DNA from: Actinomycetota bacterium
GTDB lineage: Bacteria > Actinomycetota > Actinomycetes > Actinomycetales > Microbacteriaceae
Length of the DNA stretch: 64,000 nucleotides
Direction: 5' to 3'
Assembly: GCA_018268455.1 (NCBI GenBank)
Contig: JAFDWM010000002.1
Location: 36,038 to 100,037, forward strand
The position numbers and the translations under genes were made by a program. Below are positions 39,801 to 46,893 of the stretch, piece by piece. Under the pieces are notes generated by a model. The model was not told where the DNA came from. It did no database searches and worked only from the letters and a program-made list of their open reading frames with translations. How positions within the stretch are numbered: position 1 is the first letter of the stretch; each line of letters begins with the position of its first letter.

Positions 39801-40313
39801 ACCGTGGTGCTGCACCTGAACACCTCCGACTATGCAGGGGGTGAGGATGCGCGTGCCATGTGGCAGCGGGTCCTCGATGACGTCGCTCGCAAGGACATCC
39901 GGCGTGTCATCGTCCTGAACGCCTATGCGGACCGGCGGCGTGAGGTGCGCGATGCCCTGCGCAGCGTGGCAGACCTCGCCGAGGACTTCCCCTTCGCGAC
40001 CTTCGAGGTCGTCGACATCGCGCAGGTCGCGCTGCGCGAAGACGTGCGCGATGCCCTCCCCGAGGCGATGGCTGAGCTGGCGACGGCGGAGTTCGGCCTC
40101 ACCTCCAGCTATCACACGGCGCTGCTCCTGACGTCGCTCGGCGTGCCCACCTATCTGACGAGTGCGAACTCCTACTTCGCGCAGAAGGCTGATCTGTTCC
40201 GGCTGCCGGAGCTGCACACGTTCCTCGAGGATCCCGGCGCTCATCTTCTCGATCTCAGCGACCGGATCGCCGTACGAGCGCGCTGGATCGAGAAGCTCGC
40301 CCGACTCGGCTGA
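36858..40313 (+). CDS. Trifunctional GT2 - GT4 - polysaccharide pyruvyltransferase fusion
   Basis: 1151-residue cytosolic protein with three enzyme regions. Residues about 10-250: GT2-type fold (VAIVLTMHGEGRTLLPTVHA, VGVLDADNLPTSNWIHTA, GFGPEDWTWNSE). Residues about 370-750: GT4 (FFAPWIGTGGADLLATQYM, RLVWVGRFDLQKRLDRLAG, SQDEGTPNVVLEAMSSGLPV). Residues about 780-1151: pyruvyltransferase family (IYTGSNGSSNFGDILQTKNI, HVVGGGYLNALFGAQHL, GLTSSYHTALLLTSLGVPTY). The last domain would place a ketal-pyruvate on the sugar added by the other two. ATG 36858 chosen from the TATACT box. Ends before a 22-bp hairpin, convergent with the CotH-SLH gene. Confidence 0.88.
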   Translation: MPPVKSNDEADVAIVLTMHGEGRTLLPTVHALGRAIAEAVEHGVSVEVVGVFDRADDETRRAWGVALGDVDLAASAPVRVIETAHGDLGLARMAGVEASSAALVGVLDADNLPTSNWIHTAVRVLEDHGGPAIAHPELIVTFDAKRELWPLRSSEEAGFRAGTLLWFNPWDAFAIASREVFDRFPYRELRPGSGFGPEDWTWNSETIAGGVPHLIGAGTALFYRKKPDGSLAVAHDNSLLPRNALLTSKDVAREEIAALAATLVSRETELPDGMLWRMRRSAAVQRVRRSRNVDRAVRGVRYLVRPVQDRRQRQRVGDSPRVQAELRDATLRERWAQAHEIQPRIPFPSEAVLAEYGRWGDGWDEEFVPDRLAYWSAIEALPEAPDIVFFAPWIGTGGADLLATQYMNTVCRLRPDASVVLITTEPRPSTRLDALDPRITVFDLGAFRLHHMLAVRVIATLLTQLRPETIHIVNSTAACHAVEWFSSAVSAHTKVFLSTYVVDKDSDGGQWSFLFHRSRDFFDHVSRIITDNAPLADRAVSLEGVTREKFLVHHQVVDQPYRAHEPAVFSAERPLRLVWVGRFDLQKRLDRLAGIAEMLVQRGVPFSLDVYGEPVLDDDPTLPDSRARLERAGARLHPAYVGGFGRIDPDQLDALIMTSQDEGTPNVVLEAMSSGLPVIVPAVGGLPGLVGEQTGFLVDDPESIEEYVAAVIALITDHSDALVRAANARELVETEYSQARLDQTLEELDGYLPRAPGADIEVGMADTAAADSVRWFATADTRAALANGSAGVLIYTGSNGSSNFGDILQTKNIVRYWRDRSDAPPVLVLPAFAAAAEGRHQQLREWLGVDHIVYLGSDADDDLGSAGERFEPSPASVLLHVVGGGYLNALFGAQHLAAIEAIADAFSVRGILSSGLQIDETVLPALAGLAQRHNLIEIGVRDASSLRLARQAGLPVEDTFDDLIEVFLAWAPAQRSARVPGTVVLHLNTSDYAGGEDARAMWQRVLDDVARKDIRRVIVLNAYADRRREVRDALRSVADLAEDFPFATFEVVDIAQVALREDVRDALPEAMAELATAEFGLTSSYHTALLLTSLGVPTYLTSANSYFAQKADLFRLPELHTFLEDPGAHLLDLSDRIAVRARWIEKLARLG

Positions 40314-40323
40314 TCGCCGAGCC

Positions 40324-40372
40324 GACAGCAGACGGCCGCGACATCTGATGGATGTCGCGGCCGTCTGCTGTC
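40324..40372. terminator. Bidirectional 22-bp hairpin terminator
   Basis: A perfect 22-bp inverted repeat (arms 40324-40345, starting GACAGCAGAC, and 40351-40372) around a 5-nt loop. It lies between two convergent stops (40313 plus, 40411 minus), so it probably ends both transcripts. No strong T-run, as is common in high-GC Actinobacteria. Confidence 0.85.
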
Positions 40373-40410
40373 ACCGGGGGAGGGGCTGTCTCACCCCTCC
40401 CCGGGTGGGA

Positions 40411-43068
40411 TCATCCGAACTTGGCCAGGTAGCGGTACAGGAACGCCGCCATCGCGTCACGCGTGATGTTGTCCTTCGCGCGGAACTCCTGTCCGCTGTC
40501 TGTCGTCCAGCCCTTGCTGATGTCGTTGGCCGCGAGCCACGTGATCTCCTTGTAGAAGATGTTGGTGCTCGGGTCGACATCGATGAACGGATCCGTCGAC
40601 GGAGGCGTCCACGCGGGGCTTCCGGCGAAGCGGTACAGGAACGCCGACATGGCCTCACGGCTGATGTCCTCGTTGGCCCGGAACTCCTTGCCGGAGGGGG
40701 TGTCCCATCCGGTCGTGATTCCCCTGTCGGCCAGCCAGGTGATCTCCTTGTACGCGGGATCCGTCGTACGGACGTCGATGAACGGAGACGTCGTCGGCGC
40801 GGTCCACGCCGGGCTTCCAGCGGCCCGGTAGAGGAAGCCGGCCATGTCGCCACGGCTCACCGGGTTCCACGGACGGAACTCGTTCTGGCCGCAGCCCACG
40901 TCATAACCCGTCATGATGCCCTTGCTGGACATCGACGTGATCTCGGTGTTGAACACGTAGTCCGCGGGGACATCGATGAAGGTGTTCGGTGCGCTCGGGG
41001 TGCACGGCTTCGGCGTGGCTCCCGGCTTGATCAGCAGGCGGATCTGGATCGCCTCGATGCCGAGGGCCCGACCGGTGGTGCCGGCCTGAGCGCCGTTGGT
41101 CACCCAGCCCTGCCAGCCCAGCGTGGCGACGTGCACGCGGTACGAGATGTCGTACGTGGCAGCCATCGCGCCGGTCAGACGCAGCTTGACCGCCTCCATG
41201 CGCAGACCGCTTCCAGGCCTGCCGATGGTGGAGGAGGAGCTCCAGTTGTTCCAGCCGATGTTCTGCTCATGGCTCTGCGCCTGGATGCCGCCGGACTGAC
41301 CCCAGCTGTTCTGCACGCCGAGGGTGAAGCCCTCCAGCCGCAGCGACTGGCCGGTGGTGCCGACGAACTGTCCGGTCATCACCGAGTTGCGCCAGCCCAG
41401 GCTCTGCACGTAGCCGGCCTGTTTCAGCGTCGGGACGGTGCCGTACTCGCTGTTCATGAAGTTCAGACGCGACGAGAGGCGGTTCTTCAGGAAGGAGACC
41501 TCACCCCCGAAAGTGCTCGAGTAGTTGTGGCCCTGGGTGGGGACGAGCAAGGTGCCCCGACCGAGGATCCGCTTGAGGAACGGGTCCTGCGCCGCGGAGT
41601 TCGAGATCTGCTGCTGGTACCCGTCGATCTTGCCCGGCAACGCCATCGCCGCGGCGCCGATGCCGTCGTTCCACAGCTGGTTGGCGCGGTCGACGAACTC
41701 CGGGTTGCGGTACAGGTTCTGGAACAGCGGGCTGCTGGTCTTGCCGGGCCGGTCGGCGCGGCGCAGCCAGTTTCCGTTCTTCACGAACTCCGAGACCGGG
41801 TCGGCGCCGTAGTTCTCCGACTTGTCGTAGTTGAACAACGCGCTGTCGAAGTCCCACACCGGCCCGATGTGCAGCTTGTCGGAGGGGCCGTTCTTGTAGA
41901 AGTAGACGCTCGCGGCGACGATCTCCGGGTTCTCCGTCGTCTCGTACACGAAGTAGTACTTCACGAAGGAGTCGAGATCGATGATCTGGCTGATCGCCGT
42001 CCAGTCAGGATTCTTCGCGTCGAGCAGGGACTCGAGTCGGTTCAGCGTCGCCCTCATGTCATCCCATCCGGCCTGCGTGTCGGCCGGGAGGGGCTGGAGG
42101 ACGCCGTTGATACGGTCGGGAACGTCGCCGTTGGCATCCTTGATGCTGTAGATGTTCCCCCACGTGCTGGACCGGAAGTAGTAGTCCTCCATCGGGTTGG
42201 TCGCGTCGCCCATGTTGTTGTTCTGCTCGACAAGGATGCCGCGCGGGTCACTCAGGTTGACGCGCTCCGACTTGGTCTCGACCTTCTCGGTGAGCAGGTA
42301 GTTGCCGTAGCACGACCCGTTGACACGAAGATCCACGAAGCGGGAGTCCGACGTGTAGGGGAGGCCGATCTTCCGGGCGAAGTCGAGAGTGAGCTTGTTG
42401 CGCATCAGCGAGCCGTCGGTCGCGTTGGCGAGCAGCACCCACGTCTTCGACGAGCTCATGCCGAGGACCTTGGTCTTCTTGTTGAACTTGATCTGGTAGG
42501 GCCGCTTGTAGTCGTTCCCGATCCAGGTGTACTTGCCCAGCAGCCACGTGTAGTTGCCGCGTCCCTTGATCTCACCGCCGGGGGTCGGAGCCAGGTTGTT
42601 GGCCGCGTTCGTCGGGTCGGAGATGCTGAACGTCGCCGCCGCCTTGGTGTCGTGCTGCGGATCTGCATTCACCTGAGCCATGGTGACGTCCCCGGTGGTG
42701 GTGACATCCATGACCGGCGTCCCTGCCGAGCACGGCACCAGCGGAGTCCACGTCGGGGTGGGGGTCGGCGTGGGCGTCGGGGTGGGGGTGGGAGTGGGCG
42801 TCAGCGCCGGAGCGTCCGACGGGGTGGGCGCCGGACTCTGGGTGTCCGTCGGGGACGGACTGTCGGACGGAGCGGGCGCCGGGCTCTGCGGCGCAGTCGT
42901 GTCCGCCGGAGCGGGCTCGGGCGAGACGGTGTCGCTGGACACGGGGGGAACCGTCGGCGGGGGAGAGGTCTCCGCGGACGCGCTGAGCGGCGTCGCCACG
43001 ATCAGGGCTGTCAGCAACGCGAACGTGCTCGCGCCGGCCGCGAGCCGGTTCAGGAATGGTCGCGCCAC
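40411..43068 (-). CDS. Secreted CotH-kinase protein with ChW repeats and SLH domains
   Basis: 885-residue exported protein. Signal peptide 1-32 (LLTALIVATPLSASA), then a Pro/Thr/Ser-rich stalk with eight Thr-Pro pairs (to about 107). Residues about 115-510 are a CotH-like atypical kinase domain: GRGNYTWLLGKYTWIGNDYK, MRNKLTLDFARKIGL, NGSCYGNYLLTEKVE, SFVKYYFVYETTENPE, GPVWDFDSALFNYD. Three ChW-type repeats follow (GWRNSVMTGQFVGTTGQSLR; GWNNWSSSS; GWQGWVTNGAQAGTTGRALG). SLH repeats end the protein (to AMAAFLYRYLAKFG). CotH domains phosphorylate proteins outside the cell in Bacillus spores. GTG 43068 chosen for AAGGAG 6 nt upstream. Confidence 0.9.
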   Translation of the reverse strand: MARPFLNRLAAGASTFALLTALIVATPLSASAETSPPPTVPPVSSDTVSPEPAPADTTAPQSPAPAPSDSPSPTDTQSPAPTPSDAPALTPTPTPTPTPTPTPTPTWTPLVPCSAGTPVMDVTTTGDVTMAQVNADPQHDTKAAATFSISDPTNAANNLAPTPGGEIKGRGNYTWLLGKYTWIGNDYKRPYQIKFNKKTKVLGMSSSKTWVLLANATDGSLMRNKLTLDFARKIGLPYTSDSRFVDLRVNGSCYGNYLLTEKVETKSERVNLSDPRGILVEQNNNMGDATNPMEDYYFRSSTWGNIYSIKDANGDVPDRINGVLQPLPADTQAGWDDMRATLNRLESLLDAKNPDWTAISQIIDLDSFVKYYFVYETTENPEIVAASVYFYKNGPSDKLHIGPVWDFDSALFNYDKSENYGADPVSEFVKNGNWLRRADRPGKTSSPLFQNLYRNPEFVDRANQLWNDGIGAAAMALPGKIDGYQQQISNSAAQDPFLKRILGRGTLLVPTQGHNYSSTFGGEVSFLKNRLSSRLNFMNSEYGTVPTLKQAGYVQSLGWRNSVMTGQFVGTTGQSLRLEGFTLGVQNSWGQSGGIQAQSHEQNIGWNNWSSSSTIGRPGSGLRMEAVKLRLTGAMAATYDISYRVHVATLGWQGWVTNGAQAGTTGRALGIEAIQIRLLIKPGATPKPCTPSAPNTFIDVPADYVFNTEITSMSSKGIMTGYDVGCGQNEFRPWNPVSRGDMAGFLYRAAGSPAWTAPTTSPFIDVRTTDPAYKEITWLADRGITTGWDTPSGKEFRANEDISREAMSAFLYRFAGSPAWTPPSTDPFIDVDPSTNIFYKEITWLAANDISKGWTTDSGQEFRAKDNITRDAMAAFLYRYLAKFG
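42751..42802 (-). repeat. Degenerate hexamer repeat coding (Thr-Pro)8
   Basis: Eight consecutive Thr-Pro codon pairs in the stalk of the CotH-SLH protein. Synonymous bases differ between units, so it is a protein-level repeat and less prone to slippage than a perfect one. Confidence 0.8.
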
Positions 43069-43227
43069 AGGCGTCTCCTTGGAATGAAGCCGACCTGGAC
43101 GTGCGCCGCGGTCGGGTTGGCGAATCCGGTTGGCTTCGCGTCCCCGGAACCTGCAAGCGAGGGAGGCTCCCTGCGGCCAGTCCCACCGCCCGTAGCGAGC
43201 GCCCCACACGCTCCAGACAGTATCTTA
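43069..43227 (-). promoter_or_regulatory. Promoter and possibly structured 5' leader of the CotH-SLH gene
   Basis: On the minus strand TAAGAT (43227-43222) is a -10 candidate giving a leader of about 145 nt. Within it GAAGCCAACC and GGTCGGCTTC (43128-43137 and 43086-43095) form a 9-of-10 inverted repeat just upstream of the ribosome site at 43075-43080. The rest of the gap to 43344 shows no gene. I recognised no known riboswitch consensus. Confidence 0.35.
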
Positions 43228-43344
43228 GGGGGAGATTCCTAGCCGGCGAATATTCACAGGGACCTGTTAGCCGATCGTTCTCTCACGCGTAGCTCTCTGT
43301 TTTCCCGCGCCGGCACGTCGACCGGGGGCAGCGCGCGGGCCCGC

Positions 43345-43908
43345 TCAGGACTGCAGAAGTGCGGTGAGCTCGGCGACGGCGCCGCGCGCCTTCGCCAACG
43401 CGGCGGCATCTGCGGGATTCAGCGAGAGCGCGTCGAGTGCGGCCATGTAGTCCTGCAGGGCCGCACTCCAGCCCTGCTCGATGGACGTCGGTGCCGCGAC
43501 ATCGGCGATCCTCTGCGCATCGCCCTGCAGCTTGGTGACGGTGCCCTGCGGATCCTGGCCCTGTGCGATCAGGTCCAGGCCTTCGCCGGCGGTCACGATC
43601 CGGAAGCCGACCTGGTCGCGGAAGGCCGCGATGTCCGGGACCTCGGGAGTCGGCGCCACGGTGGGAGCCGCCGTGGGGACGGGGCTGGCAGTCGTGGGCG
43701 CCGCGGACGGCGTCGGGGTGGATGACGGCGATGAGGTGGGCGCGACGGCGGGCCTGTCATCGCGTGGGATGAGGAACAGCGCCACGACGCCGATTGCCAC
43801 CAGCGCGAGCACGACCAGTCCGATGGTGAGCGCGATGCGCCCTCCACGCCCCTTCTTCTTGTCCTCGGGGAAGACCCAGACGGCCTCCGGCTGCGGCTGC
43901 TCGCTCAT
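43345..43908 (-). CDS. Single-pass membrane protein with Pro/Thr/Ser-rich linker, unknown function
   Basis: 187 residues: short cytosolic start with EDKKKGRGG, one helix (about 29-52, IALTIGLVVLALVAIGVVAL), a P/T/S/A-rich linker (55-95) and a helical outer region (95-187). Not a family I recognise. ATG 43908 has GGAGG upstream and overlaps the GlfT1-like stop by 1 nt, so it is the last gene of the minus operon 49616-43345. Its place suggests an accessory envelope role in galactofuranan assembly. Confidence 0.7.
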   Translation of the reverse strand: MSEQPQPEAVWVFPEDKKKGRGGRIALTIGLVVLALVAIGVVALFLIPRDDRPAVAPTSSPSSTPTPSAAPTTASPVPTAAPTVAPTPEVPDIAAFRDQVGFRIVTAGEGLDLIAQGQDPQGTVTKLQGDAQRIADVAAPTSIEQGWSAALQDYMAALDALSLNPADAAALAKARGAVAELTALLQS

Positions 43909-44870
43909 CAGTCCTCCAGGGCAGGCATCGGGCGCCAGCTGCGATCCCGGCCGATCTTCCCGCCGTCGCGGAGTCCGCGGAACAGGTTGCTCGTGCCGCG
44001 CACGGTGCGCTCCACGAACACCAGGCGGATGAGCTCCTTGGCGAACGTCATCGTGGTGCCGAGCCCGAACAGCGCCGGGTTGTAGACATCGTGCTCGCGG
44101 TAGTACTGCTTCAGGTGGGCGCGGTTGCGCATGATGTAGTACCGGTACGCGTTGCTGGACGCGTTCATGTGCCGGATGCCCATGTCCCACTGCTTGATCT
44201 CGCGGGTGCGCCGCAGCACGAACTCGTCGACGATCACCGCCTGCGTGCGCCGCGAGGCGAGCCAGCCGTACATCTGGTCGTCCCAGTAGATGAAGAAGCG
44301 CGGATCCGGAAGCCCGATCTCCTTCACGATCGAGCGGTGGATGAACATGCCCTCGAAGCAGCCGCTGTTCATGGGCTTGAACCCGGTCGCGTCGAACCCC
44401 GCGGGAGCGAACGGGATCGGGATCGCCATGCGCTCGGCGATGCGGTACTGCCAGTAGAACGCGCTGCCGTCGTAGTCGTAGCGCCGCCCCTGGATGCTCT
44501 TGAACCGCGGGGCCCAGGCGCCCATGCGGGCGAGTCCGTCGGGGAGCACCTCGACGTCGTCGTCCATCATCCAGATCCATTCGGATCCGAGCTCGTAGGC
44601 GGTGCGCATGCCCTCGCTGAAGCCGCCGGAGCCGCCCGTGTTGGTCTCCAGACGGCGGTAGACGATCTCCGTGCCGAGCCGGTCGCGGAACGAATCGACC
44701 ACATCGGTGGTGTCGTCGACGGAGGCGTTGTCGATCACGACGACGCGCCCCGGCTTCGGATCCATCTTCTCGATGCTGGAGAGCAGACCCGTCAGCAGAT
44801 GCGAGCGGTTGTAGGTGACGACGACGATCGTCGCGGTGGCCGGATCGAACCCGATCCCGGGACCCGTCAC
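43908..44870 (-). CDS. glfT1: Galactofuranosyltransferase, GlfT1-like (GT2)
   Basis: 320-residue GT-A enzyme resembling mycobacterial GlfT1, which adds the first galactofuranose residues to the lipid-linked linker. IVVVTYNRSHLLTGLLSSIE, NTGGSGGFSEGMRTAYELG, the metal motif DDD at 103-105 (WMMDDDVEVLPDG), WDDQ at 196-199 and KQWDMGIRHMNAS fit the family. Acceptor not provable from sequence. GTG 44870 overlaps the GlfT2-like stop by 4 nt. Confidence 0.82.
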   Translation of the reverse strand: MTGPGIGFDPATATIVVVTYNRSHLLTGLLSSIEKMDPKPGRVVVIDNASVDDTTDVVDSFRDRLGTEIVYRRLETNTGGSGGFSEGMRTAYELGSEWIWMMDDDVEVLPDGLARMGAWAPRFKSIQGRRYDYDGSAFYWQYRIAERMAIPIPFAPAGFDATGFKPMNSGCFEGMFIHRSIVKEIGLPDPRFFIYWDDQMYGWLASRRTQAVIVDEFVLRRTREIKQWDMGIRHMNASSNAYRYYIMRNRAHLKQYYREHDVYNPALFGLGTTMTFAKELIRLVFVERTVRGTSNLFRGLRDGGKIGRDRSWRPMPALED

Positions 44871-46777
44871 GAGCGCCCCTCGAAGGTGGATCTCCAGGAT
44901 TCCTCCGACACGAGCTCGGGCAGCGCGGCCCGGTACTCCTTCTGCAGCTGGGGCCACCGTCGGCGCAGGGCCGCGTGCAGCCGCACCGTCTCCTTCAGCA
45001 GTTCGCGGAACTTCTCGCGATCCCGCGTGTAGATGTTGTAACCGGAACCGTCGGCTGCGCTCACCAGAGCGCTGTCGTGCAGGGGCACGCGCCACCAGGC
45101 CGCGTCGCCCTTGCCGAACTCGACCTCGGGCCGGTCCACGTTCGCGGGATCCGGTGTGTGGAACCAGTGCGAGACCAGAGTCGACGCGGTGAACCAGCGC
45201 AGCGCGACGCCCTTCGGGCTGTCGAAGACATGCGCCTTGAGCCGCTTGAACACCTGGCGCCCGCGGCGCGAGCTCAGGGGCACGCCGGAGTCCTTGTGCA
45301 CGATCGTCTCCGGGAAGTCGGCGGCGATCGCGCGCGCCTCGGGCATCGCGGTGCCGAGTCCGGCGCGCATGTGCTGCGGGCCGGAGAGGATATCGCGCAG
45401 CGCCTTCACCCGCAGGGCGACGGGGTAGTACTGCATCATCATCAGGTGCTTGAGGTCGACGCGCCGGCTGTGCCGCAGCAGCGTGCCCCCCCGTCGTGCG
45501 TTCGAGTGGATGAGCGCGGCGGCGATCCGATTGCGGGCGTGGAAGTAGGCCTGCCAGTCGATCGAGTCATCTTTTCCGACCCAGGAGACATGCCAGAGGG
45601 CGACGCCGGGCAGGGAGACCGTGGGGAACCCGGCTTCGCCGGCGCGGAGGCAGAACTCCGCGTCGTCCCACTTGATGAATGCCGGGAGGGAGAGCCCGAC
45701 CTTGCGGATCACCTCGACCGGGATGAGGCACATCCACCAGCCGTTGTAATCCGCGTCCAGACGCATGTGCAGCAGCGGCTGCTGGCGCAGGTTGATCGCC
45801 GAGAAATCGTGCGGCATCTTCTCCTGGAAGAGGTTGCGCCACATGAACGGACCCTCGTCGACGACCTCGGCCCAGGCGTGCAGCTTCGGGCGGTCGAGCA
45901 GGTCGAACATGTGTGCGCCGACGAGGGTCGGCGTCGTGGCGAAGCGGCCGAACGTGATCGAGCGCCGCAGGGCCTCGGGTTCGATGCGCACGTCGTCATC
46001 GAGAAGCTGCACGAAGTCGCTCTCCGGACGCTGCAGGGTCTCGAGCATCGCGCGGGAGAAGCCGCCCGAGCCGCCGAGGTTGGGCTGCGTGATGATCTGC
46101 AGGGTGTCGCCGAGACTCTCCGCGATCGCGGGGTACTCGCTGCGTGCGTCCACGCGCTGCGTACCCTGGTCCATGAGGAAGATCCGGTCGACCAGCTCCA
46201 GGGCCTCCGGTGCGTCGATCAGCGCCTGAAGCGTCTGCACGCAGTAGTCCGGCTTGTTGTAGGTGGTGATCCCCAGGGATGCCTTGCCGGAGCGCGTCGG
46301 CTCCTGCTCGGTCGTCCACTCGGCACCCTCGAACGTCGTCTCCTCGCGGTCTGCGACCATGTCGAACCAGATCCAGCCACCATCGCTGTACTGGTCGAGA
46401 CGGATGTCGAAGGACACCGAAGACGTGCCGGAGACCTCGCGCGTGTCGATCCGCTGTCGGGCGCCCGCCCCGGTGGAGCGGTACACGAGCACGGTCGCCC
46501 TGCCCGACGTGCGCACGGTCAGCCGGATGTCCCGGACCGAGGTCCAGTGCTGCCAGTACGACGCGGGGAAGGCGTTGAAGTAGGACGCGAAGGAAACGCG
46601 GCGGCCGGCGCCGATGCGCGCTCGGGAGCGCCCGAGGATGTTGCCGATATGCGCCCGGCTGGTGACTCGCACCGGCTCCTCGTCGATGACGGACCACGTC
46701 TCCGGGTCTGCGTACAGGGGGAGGAGATCGGGATCCCGCTCGAGCGGGAAGACGACGTTCTGAAGGACGTGAGTCAA
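44867..46777 (-). CDS. glfT2: Galactofuranosyltransferase, GlfT2-like (GT2, processive)
   Basis: 636 residues, virtually the length of M. tuberculosis GlfT2 (637), which polymerises the galactan chain from UDP-galactofuranose. N-terminal beta domain with RRVSFASYFNAFPASYWQHW, then the GT-A domain: ITTYNKPDYCVQTLQAL, NLGGSGGFSRAMLETLQ, DDD at 260-262, WDDAE at 370-374 and His396 in ALWHVSW, matching the catalytic set of GlfT2. Helical C-terminal part. I chose TTG 46777 because GGAG lies 8 nt upstream and it gives the family N-terminus (MTHVLQNVVFP); no ATG or GTG is closer. Confidence 0.9.
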   Translation of the reverse strand: MTHVLQNVVFPLERDPDLLPLYADPETWSVIDEEPVRVTSRAHIGNILGRSRARIGAGRRVSFASYFNAFPASYWQHWTSVRDIRLTVRTSGRATVLVYRSTGAGARQRIDTREVSGTSSVSFDIRLDQYSDGGWIWFDMVADREETTFEGAEWTTEQEPTRSGKASLGITTYNKPDYCVQTLQALIDAPEALELVDRIFLMDQGTQRVDARSEYPAIAESLGDTLQIITQPNLGGSGGFSRAMLETLQRPESDFVQLLDDDVRIEPEALRRSITFGRFATTPTLVGAHMFDLLDRPKLHAWAEVVDEGPFMWRNLFQEKMPHDFSAINLRQQPLLHMRLDADYNGWWMCLIPVEVIRKVGLSLPAFIKWDDAEFCLRAGEAGFPTVSLPGVALWHVSWVGKDDSIDWQAYFHARNRIAAALIHSNARRGGTLLRHSRRVDLKHLMMMQYYPVALRVKALRDILSGPQHMRAGLGTAMPEARAIAADFPETIVHKDSGVPLSSRRGRQVFKRLKAHVFDSPKGVALRWFTASTLVSHWFHTPDPANVDRPEVEFGKGDAAWWRVPLHDSALVSAADGSGYNIYTRDREKFRELLKETVRLHAALRRRWPQLQKEYRAALPELVSEESWRSTFEGRS

Positions 46778-46893
46778 GACGGATGCTCCGATGGTGTGGA
46801 AGTCGACTCGATGTGAATCGCTGTCAACGATACCGTCTGCCTTCCGGTCGGCAGCTGAACGCGGCGCGGCGCGGGGCCCGCGCACCCGGGCTC

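Noticed and set aside
36933-40244. Antisense open frame of over 1100 codons opposite the GT2-GT4-pyruvyltransferase gene
   Set aside because: Long antisense frames are expected when codons are GC-rich at position 3; the translation has no recognisable domain, and the sense gene has clear motifs and a promoter.
42751-42802. Short repeat array that might be CRISPR-like
   Set aside because: It is in frame and codes (Thr-Pro)8 in a stalk; no spacers.
43069-43227. c-di-AMP (ydaO-type) or cobalamin riboswitch before the CotH-SLH gene
   Set aside because: Neither the 3' ydaO core nor a cobalamin B12-box could be matched; kept only as an unspecified leader.
46822-46827. TTGACA on the minus strand upstream of glfT2 as an internal promoter
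   Set aside because: Good -35, but at 17-18 bp there is only GACTTC/ACTTCC, not a usable -10.
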